This document shows positions 4,664-5,951 of a DNA stretch of 5,951 nucleotides, piece by piece. Under the pieces are notes generated by a model that was not told the origin of the DNA, searched no databases, and saw only the letters and a list, made by a program, of their open reading frames with translations. The stretch covers positions 1 to 5,951 of the forward strand of contig JAUVYZ010000139.1 of NCBI GenBank assembly GCA_030602845.1. The letters run 5' to 3'. This DNA is from Phycisphaerae bacterium. GTDB taxonomy: Bacteria; Planctomycetota; Phycisphaerae; Sedimentisphaerales; Anaerobacaceae. Every line of letters starts with the position of its first letter. Within the stretch, counting starts at the first letter, position 1. Both the position numbers and the translations under genes were made by a program.

Positions 4664-5951
4664 ATGAAGCATTTTAAGACAGGAAGTTATTTCCCAATTC
4701 TCTTACTTTGTCTAATAAGTAATTCATCGGCTAATACCATTACGATTAACCCTAACGTTACTTACCAAACCATCACCGGCTGGGAAGCACTTGCTTATGT
4801 GCTGGACCCCGGTAACCCGGCTTTCCGCAATTTTAAGGACACCTTATTCGAACTGGTGGTTAATGATTTAGGAATCAACAGAGTCAGATTAGAGATAAGG
4901 AGTGGGGTGGAGAATAATAACGATAACTGGTCGGACTACCGGGCGGGGAACATAGATTATCAAACCTGGAGAAGCCGGCGGTATGCAACTGTTAACGATA
5001 ACAGCGATTCTCTTAACATCAATTGGTCAGGATTCCATTTCTCCGAGATGGATTATTCCGTCGATAATATTGTAATTCCCATAAAACGGCTTCTGGAGGC
5101 AAAAGGAGAAAAACTTTATATAAATGTTAACTATGTTGCCTTTACCGGGCAAATTAAAGGAGGTGGAAGCTATCTTCATAATGACCCTGCGGAATACGCT
5201 GAATTTGTCCTGGCCACCTACCAGCATTTGCAAAACAAATACGGCCTGGTCCCGGATGCCTGGGAGGTGATACTGGAGCCGGACAACGTATCCCAATGGA
5301 ACGGCACTTTAGTTGGCAATGCGATTGTTGCTGCTGCTAATAGATTAAAAGCTAACGGATTTAATTCTGTTTTTATTGCGCCTTCCAACACAAATATGGC
5401 CAACGCAATCAGGTACTTTGACCAGATGGTCAAGGTCCCTGGTGTTATTCGATTTTTGCGGGAATTTTCCTACCACCGTTACGGCGGGGTATCTATTCGG
5501 AATTTACAGACCATCGCCGGCAGGGCAAAGCAATATGGCATTGGTACCTCTATGCTGGAATGGTGGAGTAACGCCAACGGCTACCGTACGCTCCACGAAG
5601 ACCTGAAAACGGGCAACAATTCCGCCTGGCAGCAGGGTGTTATTGCCGGGGCGCTCAATGCGTCAATGTGTTTGTACAAGATTGATGATAGCGACCCCAC
5701 CAATCCGAAAGTTTTAATCAATAACAAGACGAAATTTACCCGGCAGTATTATAAATTTGTCAGGCCCGGCGCTGTAAGAATTGAAGCCGCCACGACGAAT
5801 GTCAGTTTTGACCCAATTGCCTTTATCAATTCCAATGGTAAATACGTTGTCGTGGTAAAAGCAAATGCCGGCGGTACCTTTACCATTGATGGATTGCCTG
5901 CGGGTGGCTATGGCATCAAATATACCACCTCCAGCGAATATGACAGAGACC
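4664..5951 (+). CDS. Secreted GH30-like (clan GH-A) glycoside hydrolase, 3' end missing
   Basis: The frame is open for 429 codons and runs off the right edge. A signal peptide is present (MKHFK, hydrophobic PILLLCLI at 11-18, likely cleavage after SSA at 23). A catalytic TIM barrel follows from about residue 28. It has QTITGWEA (35-42), the counterpart of the GH30 opening Q-x-I-x-G-F/W-G, then RVRLEIRSG (73-81). E205 in WEVILEPDN is the putative acid/base and E299 in SMLEWWSNA the putative nucleophile, about 94 residues apart as expected for a retaining clan GH-A enzyme. From about 366, RPGAVRIEA and then AFINSNGKYVVVVKANAGG match the beta-sandwich domain that follows GH30 barrels. The residue before E205 is Leu, not the usual clan Asn. 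The substrate, perhaps a beta-linked plant or algal polysaccharide, cannot be fixed. The ribosome binding site is weak. The gene looks more AT-rich than the sigma operon. The fold is fairly sure, the exact family less so. Confidence 0.75.
   Translation, partial: MKHFKTGSYFPILLLCLISNSSANTITINPNVTYQTITGWEALAYVLDPGNPAFRNFKDTLFELVVNDLGINRVRLEIRSGVENNNDNWSDYRAGNIDYQTWRSRRYATVNDNSDSLNINWSGFHFSEMDYSVDNIVIPIKRLLEAKGEKLYINVNYVAFTGQIKGGGSYLHNDPAEYAEFVLATYQHLQNKYGLVPDAWEVILEPDNVSQWNGTLVGNAIVAAANRLKANGFNSVFIAPSNTNMANAIRYFDQMVKVPGVIRFLREFSYHRYGGVSIRNLQTIAGRAKQYGIGTSMLEWWSNANGYRTLHEDLKTGNNSAWQQGVIAGALNASMCLYKIDDSDPTNPKVLINNKTKFTRQYYKFVRPGAVRIEAATTNVSFDPIAFINSNGKYVVVVKANAGGTFTIDGLPAGGYGIKYTTSSEYDRD

Overview
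The window looks like chromosomal DNA of a free-living bacterium of moderate GC content. The gene set suggests Planctomycetota, possibly the Phycisphaerae: an ECF sigma factor with a zinc-binding membrane anti-sigma factor, an exported protein of no recognised family in the same operon, and a secreted polysaccharide-degrading enzyme. This placement is inferred from gene style only; there is no rRNA or other marker. All supported genes lie on the + strand.

Left part (1-1962). The window opens in the last 45 codons of a metallo-beta-lactamase-fold hydrolase gene, which ends with the family signature YPGHGP...TTI..EK..NPF. The end of this gene, from the Tyr codon of YPGHGP to just past the stop, is repeated downstream. 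Copy 2 (791-863) matches copy 1 (73-145) at 69 of 73 positions without indels and still reads as the same peptide tail. A third, more diverged copy (about 1903-1962) also still encodes a recognisable tail (PTTITQEKTHNPFFR, stop), but in a different frame from the transporter gene whose 3' end it overlaps. A small DUF4258/DUF2283 gene pair, probably toxin-antitoxin-like, lies between copies 1 and 2. An EamA/DMT-type transporter lies between copies 2 and 3. The layout is gene end, cargo, gene-end copy, cargo, gene-end copy. This is the most unusual structure in the window, and it resembles serial insertion at the 3' end of a host gene.

Middle part (1963-4465). A 306-base non-coding stretch carries an A-rich direct repeat and then a candidate ECF-type promoter (TGTAAC, 17 bases, CGTA). 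It is followed by a tightly packed three-gene operon: an exported protein of unknown function, an ECF sigma factor whose start overlaps that gene by 43 bases, and an anti-sigma factor with an HX3CX2C zinc motif and one membrane helix, whose ATG overlaps the sigma stop codon. The promoter type suggests that the sigma factor drives its own operon, held in check by the anti-sigma factor.

Right part (4466-5951). After a 198-base spacer with a possible promoter, a long open reading frame runs off the right edge. It encodes a secreted GH30-like (clan GH-A) glycoside hydrolase with a TIM barrel followed by the start of a beta-sandwich. The residue before its putative acid/base glutamate is Leu instead of the usual Asn.

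No RNA genes, CRISPR array, transposase or integrase were seen.
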